Positions 42,199-51,980 are shown, numbered from the stretch's first letter. The stretch is DNA of 64,000 nt from an uncultured Paraprevotella sp. (GCA_900548345.1 URKA01000001.1:62001-126000), one strand, 5' to 3'. Notes: generated by a model from the letters alone, not told the origin. Made by a program: numbers and translations.

Positions 42199-42672
42199 AT
42201 GAATGAGATAATTTATCTGTCATCTGATGATATCCTCATATACTATTATGATACTATTGAGCAAAGTGGTGGAGGAATGTCTGGCATTCGAGAGAAGGGC
42301 GGCATTGAAATGATACTTGATTTGGTACAGAATGATGTATATTATCCTTCCTTTGAGAAAAAACTTACATATCTTGTCTACACTTTCTGTACTGGACATT
42401 ATTTCGCAGATGGTAATAAGCGTATATCACTTGTTATTGGCGCTCATTTTCTCATTAAGAACAGATTTGGGTGGGCAGGTTTCCATTTCTTGCCTCACAT
42501 GGAAGCTTATATTTGGCATGTGGCAGCTGGTAATATAAACAAAGACTTGCTTGGCAAAATCATCCACTTTGTAATCAATGGACAGGAACTGGATGAAGAA
42601 ACCAAAATTGAAATTATTCATGCCATGGAGAAGAGTCCGCTATTTAGTGAACCTTGTTCTGAGGTAGAATAA
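42199..42672 (+). CDS. Fic/Doc family protein (death-on-curing type)
   Basis: A 157-residue Fic-fold protein. The active-site motif is H67-YFADGNKR75 within GHYFADGNKRISLVIGAHFL, close to Doc (HxFxDxNKR) and unlike the canonical Fic HPFxxGNGR. Doc enzymes phosphorylate elongation factor Tu rather than AMPylating it, and a GNK-type motif supports the kinase class. The flap region GGMSGIREKGGIEMIL precedes it, as in Doc. The gene follows the putative antitoxin gene by 5 bp. Intact motif and full length suggest an active toxin; substrate not shown. Confidence 0.87.
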   Translation: MNEIIYLSSDDILIYYYDTIEQSGGGMSGIREKGGIEMILDLVQNDVYYPSFEKKLTYLVYTFCTGHYFADGNKRISLVIGAHFLIKNRFGWAGFHFLPHMEAYIWHVAAGNINKDLLGKIIHFVINGQELDEETKIEIIHAMEKSPLFSEPCSEVE

Positions 42673-42730
42673 TAAAAAAGATACCTCCTAAACAAACAAC
42701 GGGGTTCCGGCAATCTCATTGAGGATGCTG

Positions 42731-43255
42731 TCAAAGTAGTTTTTCAAAAGCCCTGCGGGAACCACTCTCATATTGAATGTTTCCACAGTAAGTAAACCCA
42801 AGTTTCTCAAGAAGTCCGAGCATCGCGGTATTGTCGAAATTGGTATCTATCTTAAAACTCCGGAATCCAAGAGACCGTGCGTAATCCTCGACGGCATTTA
42901 TGAAAACACGTCCCATCCCTTTCCTCTTTACCTCTTGACTGACCGCCAACCGATGAACCACTACATACCTGTCATCAGAAAGCCACTTGCCGTCAAGATG
43001 CTCGTAAGCCGGCTCTCCTGTGAAGACAACAGCGGCATAACCAATGACAGTCCCTTCATTTTCCAGTACATATCCGACACCTTTTTCTATATCGGCACAT
43101 ACATGCTTTTCGTTGGGATAGTTCTCGTCCCATTGCTGCTTACCTTCGGCAAGCATACGCTCTACAGCCTTTTTCAATATAGCGGATATTTCCGGTACAT
43201 CGGGAGTGACGGCGTTCCGGAATATCAATGAATCTGATATGCTTTTTATCATCAT
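42731..43255 (-). CDS. GNAT family N-acetyltransferase
   Basis: A 174-residue acetyltransferase of the GNAT fold. The acetyl-CoA pyrophosphate loop is in VVVHRLAVSQEVKRKGMGRV (the R/Q-x-x-G-x-G/A equivalent being VKRKGMG) near residues 98-117. FDNTAMLGLLEKLGFTYCGN near 137-156 forms the C-terminal half. It has no signal peptide. It faces the opposite way to the toxin cassette, with a 58-bp gap between the convergent stops. Substrate is unknown. It lies inside the 39-bp direct repeats, so it may belong to the same acquired block. Confidence 0.87.
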   Translation of the reverse strand: MMIKSISDSLIFRNAVTPDVPEISAILKKAVERMLAEGKQQWDENYPNEKHVCADIEKGVGYVLENEGTVIGYAAVVFTGEPAYEHLDGKWLSDDRYVVVHRLAVSQEVKRKGMGRVFINAVEDYARSLGFRSFKIDTNFDNTAMLGLLEKLGFTYCGNIQYESGSRRAFEKLL

Positions 43256-43273
43256 GGCAAGTGAGCATATACA

Positions 43274-43380
43274 AATGGCACACTGATAACACTGATGCTA
43301 CAGATGACCACAAATCTTTTTATTTCTTCTAATAATTAATCTGTGTAAATCTGTAGCATCAGCGTCATCAGTGTGCCATT
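43274..43380. terminator. Long hairpin between cysS and the acetyltransferase gene
   Basis: Arms 43274-43304 and 43350-43380 pair at 29 of 31 positions. It lies after the cysS stop and upstream of the acetyltransferase start, so it probably ends cysS transcription. The left arm is duplicated at 40571-40609. Confidence 0.65.
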
Positions 43381-43401
43381 CCATTAAACATTCAAGTAAG
43401 C

Positions 43402-44886
43402 TTATTTGTTCAGTTTCCAGGTGAAACCGTCTTTCGTGTCTTTCACCTCAAAACCGAGTGCAGCCAAGTTATCGCGTATCTTGTCGCTCGTTGCCCAATC
43501 CTTGTTGGCTTTGGCAATCATACGCTGTTCCAGCAACATGTCAACCACCTTGCCGAAGGCTTCTTCACGACCGCTTCCGCCACCGGTTTCTTCCTTCAAT
43601 CCAAGGATATCGAATGCAAAAGTGTGGAACACCTCGGACAGGGCGTCCAATGTCTCTTTTGTCATAGATGCTTTCTTGTCCACCACCGTATTGATGACAC
43701 GGCAGGCGTCGAACAAATGACTGATGACAATCGGAGAGTTGAGGTCGTCGTTCATGGCATCATAGCACTTCCGGCGCAGTTCGTCCACATAACTCATCTC
43801 CACGCTGCCCTGTGCAGAAGGAGTAATACGTTTCAGGTTGGCAATGCCCTCCATCAGACGTGCCAATCCCTTCTCGCTTGCCTGCAAAGCCTCGTTGCTG
43901 AAGTCCACCGTGCTGCGATAGTGCGCCTGCAGGATGAAGAAACGGATGGTCATCGGCGTATATGCCTGTTCCAACTTCTCGTGCTCACCGCTGAAGAACT
44001 GTGCCAAGGTGATGAAGTTGCCCAAGCTCTTACCCATCTTCTGTCCGTTGATGGTTATCATATTGTTGTGCATCCAATAGTTCACCATATCGCTGCCCTG
44101 ACTTGCCACTGCCTGTGCAATCTCACACTCGTGGTGCGGGAACACCAGGTCCATGCCACCACCGTGAATATCGAAATGGGCACCCAAATATTTGCGTCCC
44201 ATTGCCGTACATTCGCAGTGCCAGCCGGGGAAACCGTCGCTCCACGGGCTCGGCCAGCGCATGATGTGCTGGGGCTGTGCAGCCTTCCACAAGGCAAAAT
44301 CCACCTGGTTGCGTTTCTCTCCCACGCCGTCCAATGCACGGGAGTTGTTGATGACATCCTCCAGATTACGTCCCGAAAGCTTACCGTAATGATGGGACTT
44401 GTTGTACTTCTCCACGTCAAAGTACACGCTACCCTCACTCTCATAGGCATAACCGTTTGCCAGAATCTCCTTCACCAGTTCTATCTGCTCGATGATGTGT
44501 CCGGTGGCATGCGGCTCGATACTGGGCGGCAATACGTTGAGCGCCTCCATTGCCGCATGGAAACGGTTGGTGTAATACTGTGCCACCTCCATCGGCTCCA
44601 GCTCTTCCAGCCGTGCCTTCTTGGCAATCTTGTCCTCACCTTCATCGGCATCATGCTCCAGATGCCCCACATCAGTGATGTTGCGCACGTAGCGCACCTT
44701 GTAACCGATGTGCTGCAGATAGCGGAATAGCAGGTCGAACGTAATCGCCGGACGGGCATGTCCTAAATGGGCATCACCGTACACGGTAGGACCGCACACA
44801 TACATACCGGCACGACCCGGCGTAATCGGCTTGAATTCTTCTTTCTTACGCGAAAGCGTATTATATATTACCAGTTTCTGTTCCAT
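43402..44886 (-). CDS. cysS: Cysteinyl-tRNA synthetase
   Basis: A 494-residue class I synthetase that charges tRNA-Cys. It has [20 protein letters not shown] (zinc Cys and HIGH motif) near residue 28, the zinc-site [20 protein letters not shown] near 217, and the KMSKS motif [14 protein letters not shown] near 282. The C-terminal DALR region is present, and length is typical. It is 11 bp after the ispG stop on the same strand, so it may be co-transcribed with ispG. Confidence 0.97.
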   Translation of the reverse strand: MEQKLVIYNTLSRKKEEFKPITPGRAGMYVCGPTVYGDAHLGHARPAITFDLLFRYLQHIGYKVRYVRNITDVGHLEHDADEGEDKIAKKARLEELEPMEVAQYYTNRFHAAMEALNVLPPSIEPHATGHIIEQIELVKEILANGYAYESEGSVYFDVEKYNKSHHYGKLSGRNLEDVINNSRALDGVGEKRNQVDFALWKAAQPQHIMRWPSPWSDGFPGWHCECTAMGRKYLGAHFDIHGGGMDLVFPHHECEIAQAVASQGSDMVNYWMHNNMITINGQKMGKSLGNFITLAQFFSGEHEKLEQAYTPMTIRFFILQAHYRSTVDFSNEALQASEKGLARLMEGIANLKRITPSAQGSVEMSYVDELRRKCYDAMNDDLNSPIVISHLFDACRVINTVVDKKASMTKETLDALSEVFHTFAFDILGLKEETGGGSGREEAFGKVVDMLLEQRMIAKANKDWATSDKIRDNLAALGFEVKDTKDGFTWKLNK

Positions 44887-44897
44887 AGTCTTTCTTT

Positions 44898-46775
44898 TTA
44901 TTGTTTGTATTCAGGGTCGTCCCCGTTCTCGCGGATGAGTCTCAACAGCTTGTCCACAGCCTCTTCCGCCGGAATATTCATTTCCACGCACTCCTTCTTC
45001 TTGTAAAGGCTGACCTTTCCGCGCGCGGCACCCACATAACCGTAGTCCGCATCCGCCATCTCGCCGGGACCGTTCACGATGCATCCCATGATGCCTATCT
45101 TCAGTCCTTTCAGATGTGCCGTCGCCTGCTTGATGCGGGCGATGGTATCCTGCAAATCATACAATGTCCGGCCGCAACCCGGACAAGAGATATATTCGGT
45201 TTTCGTGGTACGCAAACGAGCCGCCTGCAAGATGCCGAATGCCGTGGCATCAATTGACGCATGGTCCAACGTACCGTTATTATATAGGTATATGCCGTCG
45301 CAAAGCCCGTCGAAAAGCAAGGCACCCATGTCTGCCGCACTCTCAATCTGGAAGTCCTCTTTCTCTTCCTGACGGTGTGCGTAATGCTGGAACACGACCA
45401 CCGGGTTCTGCAGTCCTTCGCGCGTCAGTTCATGAATCAGCGCGCGATGCTCACCCAAACGGTTCTGATGGTTGCTTTGTGAAATAACCACCACCTCCGG
45501 ATGATATTTCAGGCAGGCACGCACCTCGTCGGTCGATGCGCCATACGACACAAACAGGAATTTCAGGTCGGCGGGACACTGTCCCATCAGCGGCAACATG
45601 TTGCACGGAAATGCAGGATAGGTATTCTCCTCTCCCGTCCATACATCGGCATCCACGATATATGCAGCCTCTTCGCGTTCCTCCTTCGACGGCAGGTTGC
45701 GGCCGCAATAAATGTAGTCGGGACACAGGTCGGGATGGGCACGGAAGTTTTTCAGCTCTCCGGAAGCCGCCAGATCCATACGGTCGGCAATCACCACCGG
45801 CACATTGTCGCCGCCGATATTCTTCACAGCCCTTGTCTTACGGCGCACCGGATGCACATAATCGAAATCATCCGCCGCCTGCGCCGGTATCATCATGGCG
45901 CAGGCACGCGCCGTCACATGGTCCACCAGTTTCCGTGCCACGGGAATCTCCGCTTCGGGAGCCTCACTCAACGATACGCGTACCGTGTCGCCGATACCGT
46001 CCGTCAGCAACGCACCGATGCCCACGGCACTCTTGATACGGCCGTCCTCACCGTCACCGGCTTCGGTCACACCCAGATGCAGGGGGAAGTCCATGCCTTC
46101 CTGTTCCATCACCTGCACCAGCAGGCGCACGCTCTGCACCATGACCACCGTATTGCTTGCCTTGATGGAAATCACCACATCGGTAAAGTTTTCCTTTACG
46201 CAGATGCGCAGAAACTCCATACAACTCTCCACAATTCCCGCCGGCGTATCACCGTAACGGCTCATGATACGGTCGCTGAGCGAACCATGGTTCACACCGA
46301 TACGCACCGCCGTATGGTTTTCACGGCAGATGTGCAGGAACGGCACGAAACGTTCCTCTATCTTTTTCAGTTCCTGTGCATATTCCTCATCCGTATACGC
46401 TATGTGCTTGAACGTACGCGCCGCATCCACGTAATTGCCCGGATTGACCCGGACTTTCTCGGCATACAGTGCCGCCACGTCCGCCACCTTCGGGTTGAAA
46501 TGCACATCCGCCACCAAAGGCACATTGCATCCGGCTTCCCGCACCCCGGTATTGATCAGGCGCATGTTTTCCGCCTCGCGCACACCTTGTGTGGTCAGGC
46601 GCACATAGTCGCCCCCCGCCTCCGCGATACGCAATGTCTGTGCCACACAGGCATCGGTATCCATGGTCGACGTGTTCGTCATGCTCTGCACGCGAATCGG
46701 GAAATCCCCTCCAAGAGGAGTCCCTCCGATATGCACCACACCGGTTTTCCGGCGATGATAGTCAAACAGTTCCAT
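44898..46775 (-). CDS. ispG: 4-hydroxy-3-methylbut-2-en-1-yl diphosphate synthase, long form
   Basis: A 625-residue iron-sulfur enzyme of the non-mevalonate isoprenoid pathway. The N-terminal TIM-barrel has [37 protein letters not shown] and [15 protein letters not shown] large insertion (about residues 280-500) separates it from the C-terminal cluster domain, with cysteines in [14 protein letters not shown] near 515 and [20 protein letters not shown] near 555. The insertion is the long form found in Bacteroidota, chlamydiae and plants, against about 370 residues in E. coli. It is followed by cysS and preceded by purE on the same strand. Apparently intact. Confidence 0.95.
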   Translation of the reverse strand: MELFDYHRRKTGVVHIGGTPLGGDFPIRVQSMTNTSTMDTDACVAQTLRIAEAGGDYVRLTTQGVREAENMRLINTGVREAGCNVPLVADVHFNPKVADVAALYAEKVRVNPGNYVDAARTFKHIAYTDEEYAQELKKIEERFVPFLHICRENHTAVRIGVNHGSLSDRIMSRYGDTPAGIVESCMEFLRICVKENFTDVVISIKASNTVVMVQSVRLLVQVMEQEGMDFPLHLGVTEAGDGEDGRIKSAVGIGALLTDGIGDTVRVSLSEAPEAEIPVARKLVDHVTARACAMMIPAQAADDFDYVHPVRRKTRAVKNIGGDNVPVVIADRMDLAASGELKNFRAHPDLCPDYIYCGRNLPSKEEREEAAYIVDADVWTGEENTYPAFPCNMLPLMGQCPADLKFLFVSYGASTDEVRACLKYHPEVVVISQSNHQNRLGEHRALIHELTREGLQNPVVVFQHYAHRQEEKEDFQIESAADMGALLFDGLCDGIYLYNNGTLDHASIDATAFGILQAARLRTTKTEYISCPGCGRTLYDLQDTIARIKQATAHLKGLKIGIMGCIVNGPGEMADADYGYVGAARGKVSLYKKKECVEMNIPAEEAVDKLLRLIRENGDDPEYKQ

Positions 46776-46802
46776 TGTCTCGTAAATAAACTATCCGGTT
46801 CC

Positions 46803-47312
46803 TTAACGGCTCACCTTAAACTTATACTCCACTCCCGCCAGATCCTCGTTCGCCTTCACAATCTTCTGCTTCAGCCCTTCTTTATAGGCAACGAGGCGTG
46901 CAGCCAACTCAGCATCGGCAAGCGCGAGCATCTCGGCAGCAAGTATCGCGGCATTCTGCGCACCGTTCACTCCCACCGTAGCCACCGGAATTCCGGGAGG
47001 CATCTGAATGATGGACAACATGGCGTCCAACCCGTCGAGCATCCCCTTGATGGGCACTCCGATGACCGGCAATGTCGTGCCGGCAGCAATCACTCCGGGC
47101 AATGCCGCTGCCATTCCGGCTCCGGCAATAATGACTTTGATGCCGCGACCGGCGGCACCGTTGGCAAAAGCCTCTACCTCTGCCGGCGTACGATGAGCCG
47201 ACAAGGCATTCATTTCAAACGGGATTTCCATCTCATCCAGGAACTTCGCCGCCTTTTCCATCACCGGAAGGTCTGACGTGCTACCCATGATAATGCTTAC
47301 TATTGCTTTCAT
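46803..47312 (-). CDS. purE: N5-carboxyaminoimidazole ribonucleotide mutase
   Basis: A 169-residue class I PurE that rearranges N5-CAIR to CAIR in purine synthesis. It has IMGSTSDLPVMEKAAKFLDE near residue 8, the NALSAHRTPAEVEAFANGAA motif near 40 and IPVATVGVNGAQNAAILAAE near 118. The start at 47312 (MKAIVSIIMG) gives the normal family length; an open frame continues to 47351 but adds nothing conserved. Probable operon with ispG downstream (27-bp gap). The PAP2-like gene upstream ends 43 bp away. Confidence 0.95.
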   Translation of the reverse strand: MKAIVSIIMGSTSDLPVMEKAAKFLDEMEIPFEMNALSAHRTPAEVEAFANGAAGRGIKVIIAGAGMAAALPGVIAAGTTLPVIGVPIKGMLDGLDAMLSIIQMPPGIPVATVGVNGAQNAAILAAEMLALADAELAARLVAYKEGLKQKIVKANEDLAGVEYKFKVSR

Positions 47313-47355
47313 TGACTTTATATGTTTTATAGATATATTTCTTTCTCCCATGCGC

Positions 47356-47976
47356 TTATGTCAGGATAATGCCTGCAAAGCCACAAATCACGCCCACGAG
47401 CGTACCCGCCACTATCTGTCCGAGGGTATGCTGACGGAGCAACATGCGCGATGTGCCCACCGCACCCGAAATCAGAATCATCACGCACAGCCACCATACG
47501 GGGTTGAACATGAACAGCATCGAATAGGCCACCAGCGCACCTATCACACCTCCCGCACCTGCGGAATGAATACTGATTTTCCACCATACGTTCACCACGA
47601 TGCACACCACCTGAATGAACAGCGCAGAGACAATAATACCACACATGTAACGCGGCAGGTGAAGATTCAGCATCAGATGGAGACAGGCCACATACGACAG
47701 GATGAACATTCCGTAAGGTACGGCCCGATTCTCGCGCAGTCGAAGCTGGTGGGGAGCCCATCCGTTGACTTTACGGTAAATGTAGATGCACAGACGGGGC
47801 AACAAGATGGTAAACACATATACCATCGACAGGACAATCATTTTGAAATAAAATGGCAACAGGTTCAGATAAGTAAACCAGAACAAAGCCACAAACCCCA
47901 CTATCGGCAGATAATAGGGACGGAACAAGGCGGAAAAGAACCGCGCCGCCATAATCATTTGTTTCTGACCTGTCAT
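47356..47976 (-). CDS. PAP2-like membrane protein, possibly degenerate
   Basis: A 206-residue protein with about five membrane helices. The last third follows a PAP2 phosphatase layout (WWKISIHSAGAGGVIGALVA, then GTSRMLLRQHTLGQIVAGTLV), but the acidic partner of the catalytic His and the PSGH serine are altered (IHSAG, RQHTLGQ). It may therefore be a PAP2-fold protein with changed or no phosphatase activity. Its ATG overlaps the rpoN stop as ATGA, so it is translationally coupled to rpoN. The physiological partner is unclear. Confidence 0.78.
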   Translation of the reverse strand: MTGQKQMIMAARFFSALFRPYYLPIVGFVALFWFTYLNLLPFYFKMIVLSMVYVFTILLPRLCIYIYRKVNGWAPHQLRLRENRAVPYGMFILSYVACLHLMLNLHLPRYMCGIIVSALFIQVVCIVVNVWWKISIHSAGAGGVIGALVAYSMLFMFNPVWWLCVMILISGAVGTSRMLLRQHTLGQIVAGTLVGVICGFAGIILT

Positions 47977-49487
47977 TTTCTCAACCTTGCCACGGGGATT
48001 CCCATCTGCTCGCGGTATTTGGCCACCGTACGCCGTGCAATGGGAAATCCCTTTTCATTCAACATCGCCGTCAGTGCCTCATCGCTCAACGGCCTTCGCT
48101 TGTCTTCTGTCGCCACACACTCTTTCAGTGCGGCCTGAATCTTACGCACGGCGATTTCCTCACCGTTGTCCGTGACATACCCGTCACTGAAGAACCATTT
48201 GAGCGGATAGGTACCGTAATTGGTCTCCACATACTTGCTGTTGGCCGCCCGCGATACGGTAGAGATGTCCAATCCGGTGCGCAAAGCCACGTCTTTCAAT
48301 ATCATAGGACGAAGCAACGCCTCATCGCCTTCCGTAAAGAACGGGCGCTGCAGTTCGATAATGGCCTGCATGACGGCATTCAGTGTCCGCCGCCGTTGCC
48401 TGACAGCCTCGATGAAGCCCTGCGCCTTTTCAATTTTCTGACGAGTATATTGCAACGCTTCGCGCTCCGGACGGCTCATGCCTGCACGCCCCGCATTCGC
48501 CTGCTCCAGCAATTCCATGAACGAGGGGCTGATGCGCAATTCGGGCACATCGCCTTTGTTGAACGACATGGAAATGCTGCCGTCATCACCGGTCTCCACC
48601 ACAAAATCGGGCATAATCTGCTGGTAGTTATGGCCTATCACCTCGCCCATCGCACTTCCCGGCCGCGGATTGAGACGCTTCAGTTCCTTTTGCAGCCGCA
48701 CAGCCTCGGACTCGGATAGTTTCATGCGCTGGCAGATTTTGTCCCATCGCTTATGCGTAAACTCCTCGTAATATTTGTCGATAATCTGATACTCCTTTTG
48801 CTTGAAAGGGGTTTTGAAATGCTCGTCGCGGCGTATCTGCAACAACAGACACTCACGCAGGTCGCGCGCCCCCACGCCCGGCGGGTCAAAGCCCTGGAGT
48901 TTCATCAGCACGCTTTCCAGTTCGTCGGCCGTGGTCTGCACACCGCTGTATATTTCCAGTTCGTCGGCAAGTGTGGAAAGTTTCTTTTTAAGCAGCCCGT
49001 CACTTTCGAGCGAACCGATAAGATAAGCCATCAGTTCTTTCTCGCGAGGCGTCAGGTCGCACTCATTCATCTGTTCCGTCATCTGCTCATAAAAAGAAGT
49101 CGTATCGCCGTACTCCATATTCTCCGGCGCATCCTTACGGTTCGTACTCTGCAACAGATAGTCGGGAATATCATCCGGGGTGCGGTAGTCATCCATGGCC
49201 TGACGCACTTCGGCCGACCGATATTCGTCTGTGCCGAAATCCGGTTCCGACATATCTGTAGCCGTATCCCCGTTTCCGTCACCTTCCCCGTATCCTTCTG
49301 CGGGCAAACCGTTCTCGTCGGGCACGCCAAGACGTTCTTCCAACGCGCCGTTCTCCATCAATTCGTTTTTCACACGCTGACTGAGCTCCGCAACCGGCAT
49401 CTCCAGCAGGCGTACCTGAAGCACCTGCTGCGGAGAAAGCGTCTGTACTTGCTGCAACGCCTGGGTCTGAACTAATTTCTGCGCCAT
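47973..49487 (-). CDS. rpoN: RNA polymerase sigma-54 factor
   Basis: A 504-residue sigma-54. Region I is glutamine-rich (MAQKLVQTQALQQVQTLSPQ). An acidic region II follows around 50-110. The core-binding and HTH domain contains KDVALRTGLDISTVSRAANS near 395, and the RpoN box ARRTVAKYREQMGIP sits just before the C-terminus. It directs RNA polymerase to -24/-12 promoters and needs an AAA+ activator. An open frame extends ten codons upstream, but the conserved start is the ATG at 49487. Two identical palindromes overlap its promoter region. Confidence 0.96.
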   Translation of the reverse strand: MAQKLVQTQALQQVQTLSPQQVLQVRLLEMPVAELSQRVKNELMENGALEERLGVPDENGLPAEGYGEGDGNGDTATDMSEPDFGTDEYRSAEVRQAMDDYRTPDDIPDYLLQSTNRKDAPENMEYGDTTSFYEQMTEQMNECDLTPREKELMAYLIGSLESDGLLKKKLSTLADELEIYSGVQTTADELESVLMKLQGFDPPGVGARDLRECLLLQIRRDEHFKTPFKQKEYQIIDKYYEEFTHKRWDKICQRMKLSESEAVRLQKELKRLNPRPGSAMGEVIGHNYQQIMPDFVVETGDDGSISMSFNKGDVPELRISPSFMELLEQANAGRAGMSRPEREALQYTRQKIEKAQGFIEAVRQRRRTLNAVMQAIIELQRPFFTEGDEALLRPMILKDVALRTGLDISTVSRAANSKYVETNYGTYPLKWFFSDGYVTDNGEEIAVRKIQAALKECVATEDKRRPLSDEALTAMLNEKGFPIARRTVAKYREQMGIPVARLRK

Positions 49488-49514
49488 AACTCCACGTAAA
49501 AGAATATCTAAGCG

Positions 49515-49548
49515 CAAAGATACATAAATTGCTCACAAGATGAGCAAA
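49515..49548 (-). promoter_or_regulatory. rpoN promoter
   Basis: On the minus strand, TTTG (49548-49545), a 22-bp spacer and TATCTTTG (49522-49515). Initiation near 49508 leaves about 20 nt to the ATG. The spacer is 2-3 bp longer than usual and contains most of one palindrome. Confidence 0.65.
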
Positions 49549-49580
49549 ACTACAACAAAAATTGCTCACAAGATGAGCAA
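49529..49580. promoter_or_regulatory. Twin palindromic operator upstream of rpoN
   Basis: Two identical 19-bp sites, TTGCTCA-N5-TGAGCAA, occupy 49529-49547 and 49562-49580. They are spaced 33 bp start to start, about three helical turns, so bound dimers would face the same side. The proximal site lies between the -33 and -7 boxes, so binding there would repress rpoN. Confidence 0.7.
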
Positions 49581-49654
49581 TACAACACCATGACGAGATA
49601 AGCTACTTATCATCAACACAAACGTTGCCTTTCTCTTCCGGCAGAAGAAGCGTA

Positions 49655-49700
49655 GAAATGCAGACCTGTGTGCGTTTCATTGCACACAGGTCTGCATTTC
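49655..49700 (-). terminator. Hairpin after rnr
   Basis: A perfect 19-bp stem (49655-49673 with 49682-49700) with an 8-nt loop lies about 55 bp past the rnr stop on the minus strand. It shares the core GCAGACCTGTG and loop cgtttcat with the hairpin at 7752-7795. It lacks a long U tract. Confidence 0.65.
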
Positions 49701-49754
49701 AGTCTGTTCAAGGGGCAAATCCCGCCCCCATGTTCTGAGGCGGGGCATCCGCAC

Positions 49755-51980
49755 TCAATCTTCCACCAACGCGAAGTCGAGCTGTTTCTTCTCCAGATTG
49801 GCTCTGGCCACCTTGACCTTCACGGCATCGCCCAACGAATAGCGGTGATGATGCTTGCGTCCCCACAGACAGTAGTTACGCTCGTCGAACTCGTAATAAT
49901 CGTCATCCAGGTCACGCAACGGCACCATACCTTCGCATTTGTTCTCGTTGATTTCCACATACAGGCCGAACTCGGTCACGCCGCTGACCGTTCCTTCAAA
50001 CTCCTGACCGAGCTTGTCGGACATAAACTCCACCTGCTTGTACTTGATACTGGCACGTTCGGCCGATGCGGCCAGTTGCTCCATCGCACTGCTGTGCTCG
50101 CAAAGTTCCTCGAATTTGTCCTGACTGGCACTGCGTCCGCCTTCGGCATAACGCGTCAACAGACGGTGAACCATCAAGTCGGGATAACGACGGATGGGCG
50201 AGGTGAAGTGCGTGTAATAGTCGAAAGCCAATCCGTAATGCCCTATGTTGTGCGTACTGTAGCGGGCCTTCATCATGGCGCGCAACGACACGGTCTCTAT
50301 CAGGTTCTGCTCTTTCTTTCCCTTCACTTCGGTGAGCAGTCTGTTCAGTCCGCGACTGACATCCTCCTTCGAGCCTGTGGTCTTCAGCTTATAGCCGAAT
50401 TTCACGATAAACTCACTCAGGTTCATCAGCTTGTCGGGATCGGGCACGTCATGCACACGGTAAGGCAAGGTTTTCGGCTTTTTGCCTTTCGCCACCTTTC
50501 CGATACTTTCTGCCACGGTACGGTTGGCCAGCAACATGAATTCCTCCACCAGTTTGTTGGCATCCTTGGCCACCTTGAAATATACGCTGACAGGCTTGCC
50601 CTTGTCGTCGATTTCAAAGCGCACCTCACTGCGGTCGAAGTTGATGGCCCCGTTGCTGAAACGGCGGGCGCGCAACTGTTTGGCCAGTCGGTTGAGCACA
50701 ATCAGTTCTTCGGTGAAGTTCTCGGCCGGCAGGGGATTCGTCCCCTCCGGTGCCGGAAGCGGCGCGTGGTCGCCGGGTGCATGGTAATCCTCTTCCGAGG
50801 CCTCATGGTTTTGCTCCAGCACGGCCTGTACTTCCTCGTAAGTGAACCGGCGGTTGCTCCGTATGACGGTATGCGCCAGATGCCAGTCCTTCACCACGGC
50901 CTTGTCGTCCATCTTGAATATCACGCTGTAAGCCAGTTTCTCCTCATCAGGTCGCAACGAGCAGATGAAGTTGCAAAGGCGTTCGGGCAACATGGGAATG
51001 GTGCGGTCCACCAAATATACGCTGGTGGCGCGCTTCACGGCTTCCTTGTCAATCACACTGCCTTCACGCACATAGTGGGACACATCGGCTATGTGTACGC
51101 CCACCTCCCACAAGCCGCCTCCGAGCTTGCGGATGGAAAGCGCGTCGTCGAAATCCTTCGCATCCCGCGGGTCGATGGTGAACGTAGTCACGTCGCGCAT
51201 GTCCTCACGCCGCGCGATTTCTTCCGCCGTAATGCCTGCATCCATCTTGTCCGCCTCGTTCTCCACATTCTGCGGATAGGTATAGGGCAATCCGTATTCG
51301 GCCAGAATGGCGTGCATCTCGGTATTGTTTTCGCCACTCATGCCGAGTATGTCGACCACTTTTCCTATCGGATTCTTGGAGCCTTCGGGCCATTCGGTAA
51401 TCTTCACCACAGCCTTGTCGCCGGTCTTTCCGCCCTTCAGGGCACGCTTGGGAATGAAGATGTCATTGGCCAGCGTACGGTCTTCGGTCTGTAAAAAGGC
51501 AAAATCCTTGCGCACATCCAGGCGGCCCACGAAATTCCGGTCGCTCCGGTGCAGAATCTCTATGACCTGCGCCTCGCGCACATGATGGCGGCGGCGCGCC
51601 AGCAAAGTAACCTTCACCTTGTCGCCGTTCATGGCGCGCATGGAATTGCGTTCGGCCACCAGCACCGGTTCACCTCCGTCAGAAGGCGTCACGGTATTCT
51701 TGCCGTTTGCCTTGCGGTTGAACACAGCTTCGAACACTTGTCCCTTCGTGTTCAACTGATACTTGTGCCTGTCGGTCTCCTTGATGTAGTCGTCCATCGC
51801 CAAATCTTCCAGCAGATCCATACAAAGCATCTTCGCCGGATGGGTACCCAAATTCAGTTCCCTGAATATACGTTTGATGTCATACACCTCCTCCGGATGT
51901 TCGTGGAACAGGCCCAACAACATTTTTTCCAAATCTTTTTTCTTCAGGCGTTTCCCGCCTTTTTTCCCTGACTTACCCAT
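49755..51980 (-). CDS. rnr: Ribonuclease R
   Basis: A 741-residue RNB-family 3'-5' exoribonuclease that degrades structured RNA. Order: N-terminal winged-helix-like region, cold-shock domains, the RNB catalytic core with TIDPRDAKDFDDALSIRKLG near residue 270 (clustered Asp residues), HYGLAFDYYTHFTSPIRRYP near 585, then an S1 domain near 650-735 (GTVSGVTEFGLYVEINENKC). The start lies just inside a basic N-terminus (MGKSGKKGGKRLKKKDLEKM). Downstream is the hairpin at 49655-49700. The divergent CDF gene lies upstream. Confidence 0.96.
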   Translation of the reverse strand: MGKSGKKGGKRLKKKDLEKMLLGLFHEHPEEVYDIKRIFRELNLGTHPAKMLCMDLLEDLAMDDYIKETDRHKYQLNTKGQVFEAVFNRKANGKNTVTPSDGGEPVLVAERNSMRAMNGDKVKVTLLARRRHHVREAQVIEILHRSDRNFVGRLDVRKDFAFLQTEDRTLANDIFIPKRALKGGKTGDKAVVKITEWPEGSKNPIGKVVDILGMSGENNTEMHAILAEYGLPYTYPQNVENEADKMDAGITAEEIARREDMRDVTTFTIDPRDAKDFDDALSIRKLGGGLWEVGVHIADVSHYVREGSVIDKEAVKRATSVYLVDRTIPMLPERLCNFICSLRPDEEKLAYSVIFKMDDKAVVKDWHLAHTVIRSNRRFTYEEVQAVLEQNHEASEEDYHAPGDHAPLPAPEGTNPLPAENFTEELIVLNRLAKQLRARRFSNGAINFDRSEVRFEIDDKGKPVSVYFKVAKDANKLVEEFMLLANRTVAESIGKVAKGKKPKTLPYRVHDVPDPDKLMNLSEFIVKFGYKLKTTGSKEDVSRGLNRLLTEVKGKKEQNLIETVSLRAMMKARYSTHNIGHYGLAFDYYTHFTSPIRRYPDLMVHRLLTRYAEGGRSASQDKFEELCEHSSAMEQLAASAERASIKYKQVEFMSDKLGQEFEGTVSGVTEFGLYVEINENKCEGMVPLRDLDDDYYEFDERNYCLWGRKHHHRYSLGDAVKVKVARANLEKKQLDFALVED

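Noticed and set aside
43624..44730. Open frame of 368 codons antisense to cysS
   Set aside because: cysS carries complete HIGH and KMSKS motifs; the other frame shows nothing.
45501..47276. Open frame of 591 codons antisense to ispG/purE
   Set aside because: His/Arg-rich translation with no recognisable domain; mirrors the codon bias of the strongly supported ispG gene.
49668..51494. Open frame of 608 codons antisense to rnr
   Set aside because: Entirely within rnr, which has clear catalytic motifs; composition is that of an antisense shadow.
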